Assembly: GCF_051860475.1 (NCBI RefSeq)
Contig: NZ_JBHYDW010000165.1
Span: 1-8,606, forward strand
Direction of reading: 5' to 3'
Length of the DNA: 8,606 nucleotides
Source of the DNA: Elioraea sp051860475
GTDB lineage: Bacteria; Pseudomonadota; Alphaproteobacteria; Acetobacterales; Acetobacteraceae
Part shown: positions 1 to 6,611 of the stretch, piece by piece
Position numbering within the stretch: position 1 is the first letter of the stretch
Layout: the number at the start of each line of letters is the position of its first letter
Made by a program: the position numbers and the translations under genes
Notes under the pieces: model-generated
Seen by the model: only the letters and a program-made list of their open reading frames with translations
Database searches by the model: none
Told to the model about the DNA's origin: nothing

Positions 1-922
<922 letters not shown>

Positions 923-982
923 GGGTCCGGGCGTCATGCGCCAATCGGCCCGGGCGGAATGGCCGACGAGCCGTCGAGGGGT

Positions 983-1010
983 CACTTAGGCCAAACGGGC
1001 GGGATTTCAA
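983..1010 (-). promoter_or_regulatory. Possible lepA promoter (-35/-10)
   Basis: Reading the minus strand, TTGAAA (1010-1005) is followed after 16 bp by TAAGTG (988-983). This would start transcription about 55 nt before the lepA ATG. The -35 hexamer is good, the -10 hexamer is a weak match, and the spacing is acceptable. It lies in the only intergenic space upstream of lepA. This is pattern matching only, and alphaproteobacterial promoters are often poor matches to consensus. Confidence 0.3.
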
Positions 1011-1025
1011 AGCGCAGAGGCGGCA

Positions 1026-1054
1026 TTGACAGCCGCGTGAAGCGGCGCCGAGGC
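1026..1054 (+). promoter_or_regulatory. Weak candidate promoter for the dehydratase
   Basis: A perfect TTGACA lies at 1026-1031 in the divergent gap. No convincing -10 hexamer lies 16-18 bp downstream; the sequence there is GC-rich (around 1049-1056, CGAGGCTT). Transcription from here would leave a leader of only about 20 nt, which still includes the Shine-Dalgarno. No operator-like palindrome or riboswitch-like structure was recognised in the 159-bp gap (923-1081). Confidence 0.2.
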
Positions 1055-1068
1055 TTGCGCGCAGAAGC

Positions 1069-1075
1069 AGGAGGG
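1069..1075 (+). promoter_or_regulatory. Strong Shine-Dalgarno deciding the dehydratase start
   Basis: AGGAGGG sits 6 nt before the ATG at 1082. It selects this start over a much longer in-frame extension that begins at 212. The extension would overlap lepA head-on and has shadow-like composition. Confidence 0.85.
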
Positions 1076-1081
1076 AACGCG

Positions 1082-2875
1082 ATGGCCAAGGGCAACGGGG
1101 CGGATGACGGCAAGATGCGGCTGAGAAGCCGCGAGTGGTTCGATGATCCGCACGATCCCGGCATGACCGCGCTCTACCTCGAGCGCTACCTGAACTACGG
1201 GCTGACCCGCGAGGAGCTGCAGTCCGGACGGCCGATCATCGGCATCGCCCAGACGGGCAGCGACCTCGCGCCCTGCAACCGCCACCACGTCCAGCTTGCC
1301 AGCCGCGTGAAGGACGGCATCCGCGATGGAGGCGGCGTGCCGATCGAGTTCCCGATCCACCCGATCCAGGAGACCGGCAAGCGTCCGACCGCGGCGCTCG
1401 ACCGCAACCTGGCGTATCTGTCGCTCGTCGAAGTGCTGCACGGCTACCCGCTCGACGGCGTGGTGCTGACCACGGGCTGCGACAAGACCACACCCGCCTG
1501 CCTGATGGGGGCGGCGACCGTGAACATCCCCGCGATCGTGCTGTCCGGCGGGCCGATGCTGGACGGGTGGTGGAACGGCCGCCTCGCCGGCTCCGGCACC
1601 GTGATCTGGGAGGCGCGCAGGCTGCTCGCCACTGGCCGGATCGACACCGAGCAGTTCATGCAGATCGCCGCCTCCTCGGCGCCCTCGGTCGGGCACTGCA
1701 ACACCATGGGCACGGCGCTGTCGATGAACGCGCTCGCCGAGGCGCTGGGGATGAGCCTGCCCGGCTGCGCCGCGATCCCCGCGCCCTATCGCGAGCGCGG
1801 CTGGATGGCCTACGAGACCGGCCGGCGCATCGTCGCCATGGTGCGCGAGAACCTCCGCCCCTCCGATATCCTGATCCGGGCGGCGTTCGAGAACGCGATC
1901 GCGGTGGCCTCCGCCATCGGTGCCTCGTCGAACTGTCCGCCGCACATCATCGCCATCGCGCGCCACATCGGCGTCGAGCTCACGATCGAGGACTGGCAGA
2001 CGATCGGCGCCGACATCCCGCTGCTGGTGGACTGCCAGCCCGCGGGCCGTTTCCTCGGCGAGCGGTTCCACCGCGCCGGCGGCGTGCCGGCGGTGATGAG
2101 GGAGCTGCTCGATGCCGGTCGGCTGCGGGGCGAGGCGATCACCGTGACGGGGAAGAGCGTCACGGCGAATCTCACGGCGGTGCCGGAGCCTGACCGCGAG
2201 GTGATCCGCGCCTATGCGCAGCCGCTGAAGGAGAAGGCCGGCTTCGTCGTGCTGTCGGGCAACCTGTTCGACAATGCCGTGATGAAGGTCAGCGTGATCG
2301 ACCCCGAGTTCCGCAAGCGCTTCCTCTCCGACCCGCCCGACGTGTTCGAGGGCCGCGCGATCGTCTTTGAGGGTCCGGAGGACTACCACGCGCGCATCGA
2401 GGACCCCGCCCTCGGCGTGGACGAGCGCTCGGTGCTGGTGATCCGCAACTGCGGCCCCGTCGGCTATCCGGGCTCCGCGGAGGTGGTGAACATGCAGCCG
2501 CCGACCGCGCTGCTCGCGAAGGGTGTCTCGGCCCTGCCGACCATGGGCGACGGGCGGCAGTCCGGCACCTCGGGCAGCCCCTCGATCCTGAACGTCTCGC
2601 CCGAGGCAGCGGTCGGCGGCGGTCTCGCGCTGCTGCGCTCGGGCGACCGGGTGCGGATCGACCTCACCACGCGCCGGGTGGACGTGCTGATCGACGCGGT
2701 GGAGCTCGCCGCGCGCCGTGCCGCCTGGACGCCGCCCGAGCCCGCGCACAAGACGCCGTGGGAGGAGATCTACCGCGCGATGGTGGGCCAGCTCGGCACT
2801 GGGGCCTGTCTGGAGCCGGCCACGCTCTATCTCGACATCGTGGCCACGCGCGGGGAGAGCCGGCACAGCCACTGA
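1082..2875 (+). CDS. IlvD/Edd-family sugar-acid dehydratase, probably xylonate/arabinonate dehydratase
   Basis: The 597-residue protein belongs to the Fe-S dehydratases that include dihydroxy-acid dehydratase (IlvD) and 6-phosphogluconate dehydratase (Edd). It most resembles the pentonate branch: the opening RSREWFDDP...MTALYLERYLNYG closely matches Caulobacter xylonate dehydratase as I remember it. Such enzymes convert D-xylonate or L-arabinonate to the 2-keto-3-deoxy acid. Cys65 (APCNRHH), Cys133 (TGCDKTTPA) and Cys206 (GHCNTMG) fit the three [2Fe-2S] ligands. Lys135 is at the place of the carboxylated metal-binding lysine. Ser494 in GRQSGTSG fits the catalytic serine that reprotonates the product. 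Length is normal for the branch (~580-600). The start is set by the strong Shine-Dalgarno at 1069-1075. No other pentose-catabolism gene (dehydrogenase, lactonase, transporter, regulator) is visible, so the exact substrate (xylonate, arabinonate, fuconate, galactonate) is open. The protein is soluble and cytoplasmic. Confidence 0.93.
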   Translation: MAKGNGADDGKMRLRSREWFDDPHDPGMTALYLERYLNYGLTREELQSGRPIIGIAQTGSDLAPCNRHHVQLASRVKDGIRDGGGVPIEFPIHPIQETGKRPTAALDRNLAYLSLVEVLHGYPLDGVVLTTGCDKTTPACLMGAATVNIPAIVLSGGPMLDGWWNGRLAGSGTVIWEARRLLATGRIDTEQFMQIAASSAPSVGHCNTMGTALSMNALAEALGMSLPGCAAIPAPYRERGWMAYETGRRIVAMVRENLRPSDILIRAAFENAIAVASAIGASSNCPPHIIAIARHIGVELTIEDWQTIGADIPLLVDCQPAGRFLGERFHRAGGVPAVMRELLDAGRLRGEAITVTGKSVTANLTAVPEPDREVIRAYAQPLKEKAGFVVLSGNLFDNAVMKVSVIDPEFRKRFLSDPPDVFEGRAIVFEGPEDYHARIEDPALGVDERSVLVIRNCGPVGYPGSAEVVNMQPPTALLAKGVSALPTMGDGRQSGTSGSPSILNVSPEAAVGGGLALLRSGDRVRIDLTTRRVDVLIDAVELAARRAAWTPPEPAHKTPWEEIYRAMVGQLGTGACLEPATLYLDIVATRGESRHSH

Positions 2876-2878
2876 TGT

Positions 2879-2911
2879 CCGATCGCCAAAGGTTCGACCC
2901 CCGGTGATCGG
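2879..2911. terminator. Hairpin between convergent genes, candidate bidirectional terminator
   Basis: CCGATCGCC (2879-2887) pairs with GGTGATCGG (2903-2911) over 9 bp, with one G-U wobble in the plus-strand RNA and A-C at that position on the minus strand. The loop is 15 nt and could itself form a 3-bp helix (GGT/ACC). The structure fills the 39-bp gap between the dehydratase stop and the NUDIX stop, as expected of a shared terminator. No T tract follows on either side, so it is not a classical intrinsic terminator. Confidence 0.45.
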
Positions 2912-2914
2912 GCA

Positions 2915-3619
2915 TCAGAGCAGCCCGCGCAGCCGGGCGCGGAGCAGGCAGGCCAGCGAGTATGCGTCCGTGAGCTCGCCCTCGGACACCATGACCTCGA
3001 CCTCGGCGACGGCGAAGGCGCGCAGCTCCGTGATGCCCTCGTTCAGTGCCGGTGCGCCCAGCGTGCTCACCTCCGCCAGATAGAGCTGCACGGCAAGGCC
3101 GAGCAGGCCGGTCGAGCCGTGCACGGCGCCGAGCGGGGTGAGCGAGGTGACCGTCGCGCCGATCTCCTCGGCGAGCTCCGCGCGGGCGGCGTGCTCCGCG
3201 TCGAAGCCGGGCTCGATCCCGCCGCGCGGCACCTCCCAGTGCCACGCGCGCGTGGCATGGCGGAAATGCCGCACCAGCACCAGACGACGGTCCGGCAGCC
3301 GCGGCAGCATCGCGACCCCGGAAAGGTCGCCGGCTGCGCGCACCACCCGGTGGTGCACGCCGATCTCGCCGCCAGGAAAGCGCACCGCATCGCAGAGCAG
3401 CATGAGATAGGGGTCGCGGTAGCGGATTCCGACCTCCGCCCAGGCTTCAGGCAGCCCGCGCGCGGCATAGCGGCGGCCCATCTCCGCCTCGACGGCCATG
3501 ATCCCGGCCGGGTCGAGCAGCACCTCGATCCCGCCATCCGGGTTGCGGAACCACGACGGATGCGTCTCGCGCAGCGCCAGGTACTCGACCAGGCGCGGCG
3601 GCGGGGGGGCGGACGTCAC
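2915..3619 (-). CDS. NUDIX hydrolase, ADP-ribose/sugar-nucleotide pyrophosphatase-like, with altered Nudix box
   Basis: The 234-residue protein has a C-terminal NUDIX domain (about 98-220) preceded by a ~95-residue region I do not recognise. The strand LVLVRHFRHATRAWHWEVPRGG (112-134) followed by IEPG is typical of ADP-ribose pyrophosphatase-like members, which cleave nucleoside diphosphates linked to a sugar. The box spans 133-155. The metal-binding glutamates of the helix are present (Glu148, Glu151, Glu152), but the glutamate of GX5E is Phe139 and the arginine of REUXEE is Ala147. The likely start is GTG at 3619, 13 nt after the stop of the upstream methyltransferase gene, with only a weak purine-rich stretch before it. 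It is the last gene of the block. The substrate cannot be told from sequence. A sugar-nucleotide or ADP-ribose is the simplest guess, and a non-hydrolytic role is possible given the altered box. Confidence 0.88.
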   Translation of the reverse strand: MTSAPPPPRLVEYLALRETHPSWFRNPDGGIEVLLDPAGIMAVEAEMGRRYAARGLPEAWAEVGIRYRDPYLMLLCDAVRFPGGEIGVHHRVVRAAGDLSGVAMLPRLPDRRLVLVRHFRHATRAWHWEVPRGGIEPGFDAEHAARAELAEEIGATVTSLTPLGAVHGSTGLLGLAVQLYLAEVSTLGAPALNEGITELRAFAVAEVEVMVSEGELTDAYSLACLLRARLRGLL

Positions 3620-3632
3620 GTCCGCCGTGCCG

Positions 3633-4313
3633 TCAGCCGCGCGGATCAGCGCCGAGCGCGAACAGGTAGTTCGCCATCCTGTGGAAGCCCGTATGCACCA
3701 CCTCGTCGTTCATGCTGAAGATGAACACGCTGTGGAAGTAGTCGAGCATCAATGCCTTCAGATCCGGTGCCGATTTGCAGTTGACGTGTCCTGCCTTGGA
3801 CTGCGGCGAGGCGTAGGGCTGGCTCTCCAGCGACGGCAGGCCGATGATCCCGACCCCGTGCGGATCGAGCGCAGCGAAGCCGTTGGAGAGGAACAGGCGT
3901 TCCTTCGACGGCTCGATGTGTTCGAGGACGTCGAGCGCATAGACCGCGTCGAACCTGCCGGGCACGGGGCCGTCGAGCATGTCGTGGACGAACACGTCGA
4001 ACTGCCAGCGCGGCACCATGCGCGCCTTCACGTCCTCGACGAACACCGGATCGAAGTCGAGTGCGCTCAGCCGCTCCACCTCGGCCTGGACGATGCGTGT
4101 GCCGAACGCGTCGCCGCAGCCGATCTCGAGCACGTGCCTGCGCCCCGCGAGCATCTTGGCGACGAACTTGTAGCGCGAGAGGCGGAAGACCAGGTGCTTT
4201 GGGTCCTCGTGCCAGCTCTCGCTGCTGCGCAGGCCCATCCGCTCGAAGCCCTGCTCGGCGACGTGCTCGACACACACCTGATACTGCGTTTCCCGGGTCT
4301 TCGGCATGCTCAT
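3633..4313 (-). CDS. Class I SAM-dependent methyltransferase, glycan-locus type
   Basis: This is a 226-residue Methyltransf_11/23-like protein. The SAM-binding loop VLEIGCGDAFGT is at 61-72, an acidic post-I motif (LSALDFDP) at 82-89, and the motif IV region FDAVYALDVLEHIEP at 121-135. The sequence GHVNCKS (175-181) followed by FSMNDEVVHTGF (199-210) is conserved-looking and probably shapes the acceptor site. The methyl acceptor is unknown; O-methylation of a sugar or glycan is the natural guess from the neighbours. ATG at 4313 is preceded, 5 nt away, by GAGAGG (minus strand, 4324-4319). A second in-frame ATG lies two codons later. The gene follows the C-methyltransferase by 43 nt and precedes the NUDIX gene by 13 nt, consistent with co-transcription. 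No signal peptide or membrane segment is seen. Confidence 0.9.
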   Translation of the reverse strand: MSMPKTRETQYQVCVEHVAEQGFERMGLRSSESWHEDPKHLVFRLSRYKFVAKMLAGRRHVLEIGCGDAFGTRIVQAEVERLSALDFDPVFVEDVKARMVPRWQFDVFVHDMLDGPVPGRFDAVYALDVLEHIEPSKERLFLSNGFAALDPHGVGIIGLPSLESQPYASPQSKAGHVNCKSAPDLKALMLDYFHSVFIFSMNDEVVHTGFHRMANYLFALGADPRG

Positions 4314-4356
4314 GGGGGCCTCTCACTGCCGGCGGCGCAGGGCCGCGGAAATCTGG

Positions 4357-5622
4357 TCAGATCGCGACGTCGCCGTCCTTGCCAACGATCCTGGTCTCGG
4401 GACAGAGAACGACGAAATGCCCGCCGCGGTCCAGATAGTCGCGGTTGCCCTCGATGATCTTCTGCGCATGCACCCAGGCGAGGATCACCGCGTAGTCGGG
4501 CATGCGCTTCAGCAGCTCCGCCGTTGGCAGGATCGGAATGCCGTCGCCCGATTGGTAGCGGCCGACCTTCTGCGGATGGTCATCGACGATGTAGTCGATC
4601 GCGCCGGCAAGGCCGAGCTGGGCGATCAGCGTGGGGCCGCTGCGCGCGGCCCCGAAGCCGGCGATGCTGCGCCCCTCGCGCATCCACCGCGCGGCGAGGG
4701 CGGCGGTGCGTTCGCGAATCTGCCTCACCTTGGCCCCGAAGCCGCGCAGCGTCTCCAGCGCACCGAGCCTGCGATCCGCCTCGAGCGCGAGCAGCGCGCG
4801 CACGGACTCCCCGACGGGCCGCGACCCGCCCTTGAGCTGCACCGTGCCGATCAGCGAGCCATGCTGGATCGGCGCGCGCTCGGCCGCGATCAGCTCGAGC
4901 CCATGCCGGTCGAGAAAGCGCACCAGCGGCGCGACCGAGTGGTGGCTCATATGCTCGTGGAAGATGGTCGCGATGAGCACGCCGTCGATGATGTCGGCGA
5001 GGTACTGCGCCTCGAAGAAGAACAGCCCCTCCGATGCGAGCAGGGTGCGCACGCAGTCGGCCATCTCGCCGAGGTCGTCGGCATGGGCGAACACGTTGAA
5101 GGCCGAGACGATCTGCGCCGGCCCATGCGCGTCGCGGAGCCGGCGCGCGAGCGGCAGCGACATCAGCGCAGTCTCGGTCGGCACGCCCGCGGCGATCGCG
5201 CGCTCGGCCGCAGCCCTCGCAGGATCGACGCCGAGCACGCGGAAGCCTCGCTCCCGGAACGGTCTGAGCAGCGAGCCGTCGTTGCTGCCGATGTCGATCA
5301 CCAGCGACCCGGCGGGCGGCGCGGCAGCGGCGATCATCCGCTCCGCCATCTCCCGGAAGTGCTCGGGCATGCCCTTCGCCTCGCCCGAGTAGTAGGTGTA
5401 CGACCCCCACAGATACTCGGGGTCGATCACGTCGAGCTGCTGCACATGCCCGCACTCGGCGCACATGTAGACGTCCACCGGAAAGCGCTCGGCGCGCTTC
5501 GCGGTCTCCGCGTCGGTGGTATAGTTCTCCGACAGCGGGATCGGCGCGAGGTCGACCACGCGCTCGACCTTCGGCGAGCCGCAGAGCCGGCATGTCATGC
5601 GGCGCGTCGCCTTGACGGCCAT
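4357..5622 (-). CDS. Sugar C-methyltransferase (zinc-binding, TylC3/NovU/TcaB9-like)
   Basis: The 421-residue protein has the three-part layout of NDP-4-keto-deoxysugar C-methyltransferases. A zinc-binding N-terminal domain has Cys11/Cys14 and Cys54/Cys57. A SAM-binding Rossmann domain follows, with VIDIGSNDGSLL at 108-119 and NVFAH with His180. The C-terminal Rossmann-like domain contains GFGAARSG (322-329) and DDHPQKVGRYQ. In this family the methyl group is added to the carbon next to a keto group, usually C-3 of a dTDP-4-keto-6-deoxysugar, giving branched sugars. The HEH motif (His222-Glu223-His224) fits the active-site Glu/His pair of TcaB9, but the Tyr found there two residues before the Glu is Phe221 here. 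The start at 5622 is chosen for its excellent Shine-Dalgarno; a TTG seven codons upstream has none. It follows the SDR gene by 17 nt. The natural substrate and regiochemistry are inferred from family only. Confidence 0.92.
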   Translation of the reverse strand: MAVKATRRMTCRLCGSPKVERVVDLAPIPLSENYTTDAETAKRAERFPVDVYMCAECGHVQQLDVIDPEYLWGSYTYYSGEAKGMPEHFREMAERMIAAAAPPAGSLVIDIGSNDGSLLRPFRERGFRVLGVDPARAAAERAIAAGVPTETALMSLPLARRLRDAHGPAQIVSAFNVFAHADDLGEMADCVRTLLASEGLFFFEAQYLADIIDGVLIATIFHEHMSHHSVAPLVRFLDRHGLELIAAERAPIQHGSLIGTVQLKGGSRPVGESVRALLALEADRRLGALETLRGFGAKVRQIRERTAALAARWMREGRSIAGFGAARSGPTLIAQLGLAGAIDYIVDDHPQKVGRYQSGDGIPILPTAELLKRMPDYAVILAWVHAQKIIEGNRDYLDRGGHFVVLCPETRIVGKDGDVAI

Positions 5623-5628
5623 GGATCG

Positions 5629-5637
5629 CCCTCCTCC
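5629..5637 (-). promoter_or_regulatory. Shine-Dalgarno deciding the C-methyltransferase start
   Basis: On the minus strand GGAGGAGGG (5637-5629) lies just before the ATG at 5622; its AGGAGG core ends 7 nt from the ATG. It begins 2 nt after the stop codon of the upstream SDR gene (5642-5640), suggesting closely coupled expression of the two genes. Confidence 0.85.
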
Positions 5638-5639
5638 GG

Positions 5640-6530
5640 TCAACAGCCCAGCGCGGCGGCGAGATCGTCGACCAGGTGGTCGAGCGGCTGCGGCGCAAGC
5701 CCCGTCAGCGCCGAGGTGCGCACCATGCCGAGCCCGCTGAAGCGCGGCTTGAACGCGATCTGCACGCCCTTGGCGACCGCGGTGGTCGGCTGGATCAGAC
5801 GCTCGTCGACGCGCAGGCGCCGTGCGAGCGCGTGGGCGAACGCGACATAGGACACGTTCTCCCGGCCGGAGATGTGCAGATGGCCCGATGCGCGTGTCGC
5901 GCCGACCGTCGCCAGCGCCTCGCCGACGAAGCGCCGCGAGATCGGCGCAAAGATCAGGTCCTCGAACGGCTCGACCGCCTCGCCCCGGTCCCAGGCCGCG
6001 CGCCAGGCCGGCAGCGGCGAGACGCCCGCGTCCAGGATCTTGGTCAGCCGCACGATCGCGAGCCGCCCGGACGCGCCGAGCCGCGCCGCGGCTGCGCGGA
6101 TCGCCGCCTCGCCTTCCGATTTCTGCCGGGCGTAGGCGATGCCGGGGGCATGCGCATCGTCCTCGTGCGGCCAGGGCCGATCGCCGCCGAATACCGAGTT
6201 GGTCGAGACGAAGGCAACGAACAGCCCCTGCGCGAGCAGCGCCGCGGCAAGCTCAGGGATCAGCTCGACATTGATCACGCGCGCCTGCGGGTCGCGCTCG
6301 CATCGGTCGTAGTTGGTCGCCGCCGCGATCAGGAAAGCGTAGCCGATGCCCGGCGGGGCACGGAAGGTCGCGCGATCCTCGAAGTCGAGGTGGATGCGCC
6401 CATCGCCGATCGTGTCGCGCCGCCGGGTCGTTGTCAGCACCCGCTCGCCGCGCCGTGCCAGGGCGGCCGCGGTGCCGCCACCGACCAGGCTGTCGCCGCC
6501 GACCACGAGGTAGCCGGATGTCTCCGTCAT
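5640..6530 (-). CDS. RmlD-like extended SDR, probable NDP-sugar 4-ketoreductase/epimerase
   Basis: The 296-residue protein has the length and plan of RmlD (dTDP-4-dehydrorhamnose reductase) and related extended SDRs. A beta strand and glycine-rich turn LVVGGDSLVGGG (8-19) would bind NAD(P). LIAAATNYDRCERDP (67-81) corresponds to the RmlD 'A-T-x-V-D-x-x-E' segment. STNSVFGG (109-116) replaces the usual STDYVFDG, and YARQKSEGE (133-141) supplies the catalytic Tyr133-x3-Lys137. The middle glycine of the TGxxGxxG-type turn is Ser14. The enzyme would reduce a 4-keto group on a nucleotide sugar, which fits its place directly before a sugar C-methyltransferase. ATG at 6530 gives a family-like N-terminus; the in-frame GTG at 6596 would add 22 unrelated residues. 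The Shine-Dalgarno is weak (GCGAG). An 81-nt gap with a hairpin separates it from the upstream gene. Confidence 0.85.
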   Translation of the reverse strand: MTETSGYLVVGGDSLVGGGTAAALARRGERVLTTTRRRDTIGDGRIHLDFEDRATFRAPPGIGYAFLIAAATNYDRCERDPQARVINVELIPELAAALLAQGLFVAFVSTNSVFGGDRPWPHEDDAHAPGIAYARQKSEGEAAIRAAAARLGASGRLAIVRLTKILDAGVSPLPAWRAAWDRGEAVEPFEDLIFAPISRRFVGEALATVGATRASGHLHISGRENVSYVAFAHALARRLRVDERLIQPTTAVAKGVQIAFKPRFSGLGMVRTSALTGLAPQPLDHLVDDLAAALGC

Positions 6531-6578
6531 GGACTCGCAGGCATGGTGTGGGGGGCACCGCGTCGATGTGAACCGGAT

Positions 6579-6605
6579 GGCGGCGATGGAAACCACGTCG
6601 CCGCC
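6579..6605 (-). terminator. Intercistronic hairpin, possible attenuator or RNA-processing site
   Basis: A perfect 8-bp inverted repeat, GGCGGCGA (6579-6586) with TCGCCGCC (6598-6605), encloses a further 3-bp helix (TGG/CCA) with a triloop and a 2-nt bulge. It starts 6 nt after the stop codon of the large upstream gene and lies within the 81-nt gap before the SDR gene. No U tract follows in the minus-strand RNA, so a full terminator is doubtful. Partial termination or protection of the upstream message is possible. Confidence 0.4.
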
Positions 6606-6611
6606 CGAGGG

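Noticed and set aside
1007..2872. 621-codon open frame antisense to the dehydratase
   Set aside because: Long antisense frames are expected under strong GC third-position bias. The translation is Arg/Gly/His-rich with no motif, while the plus-strand frame encodes a clear enzyme.
4332..4346. Small inverted repeat GCGGC-5nt-GCCGC in the gap between the two methyltransferase genes
   Set aside because: A 5-bp stem is expected by chance in sequence this GC-rich, and it has no following T tract.
3498..4457. 319-codon plus-strand frame over the NUDIX start, small methyltransferase and C-methyltransferase end
   Set aside because: It crosses three minus-strand genes with good motifs and shows no domain of its own.
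4306..5850. 514-codon plus-strand frame over the C-methyltransferase and SDR genes
   Set aside because: It spans two well-supported minus-strand genes and their junction, and its composition (Arg, His, Ala, Glu) is that of a shadow frame.
6531..6611. Possible internal promoter in the 81-nt gap (TTCACA near the middle on the minus strand)
   Set aside because: No acceptable -10 hexamer follows at proper spacing; the region downstream is C-rich.
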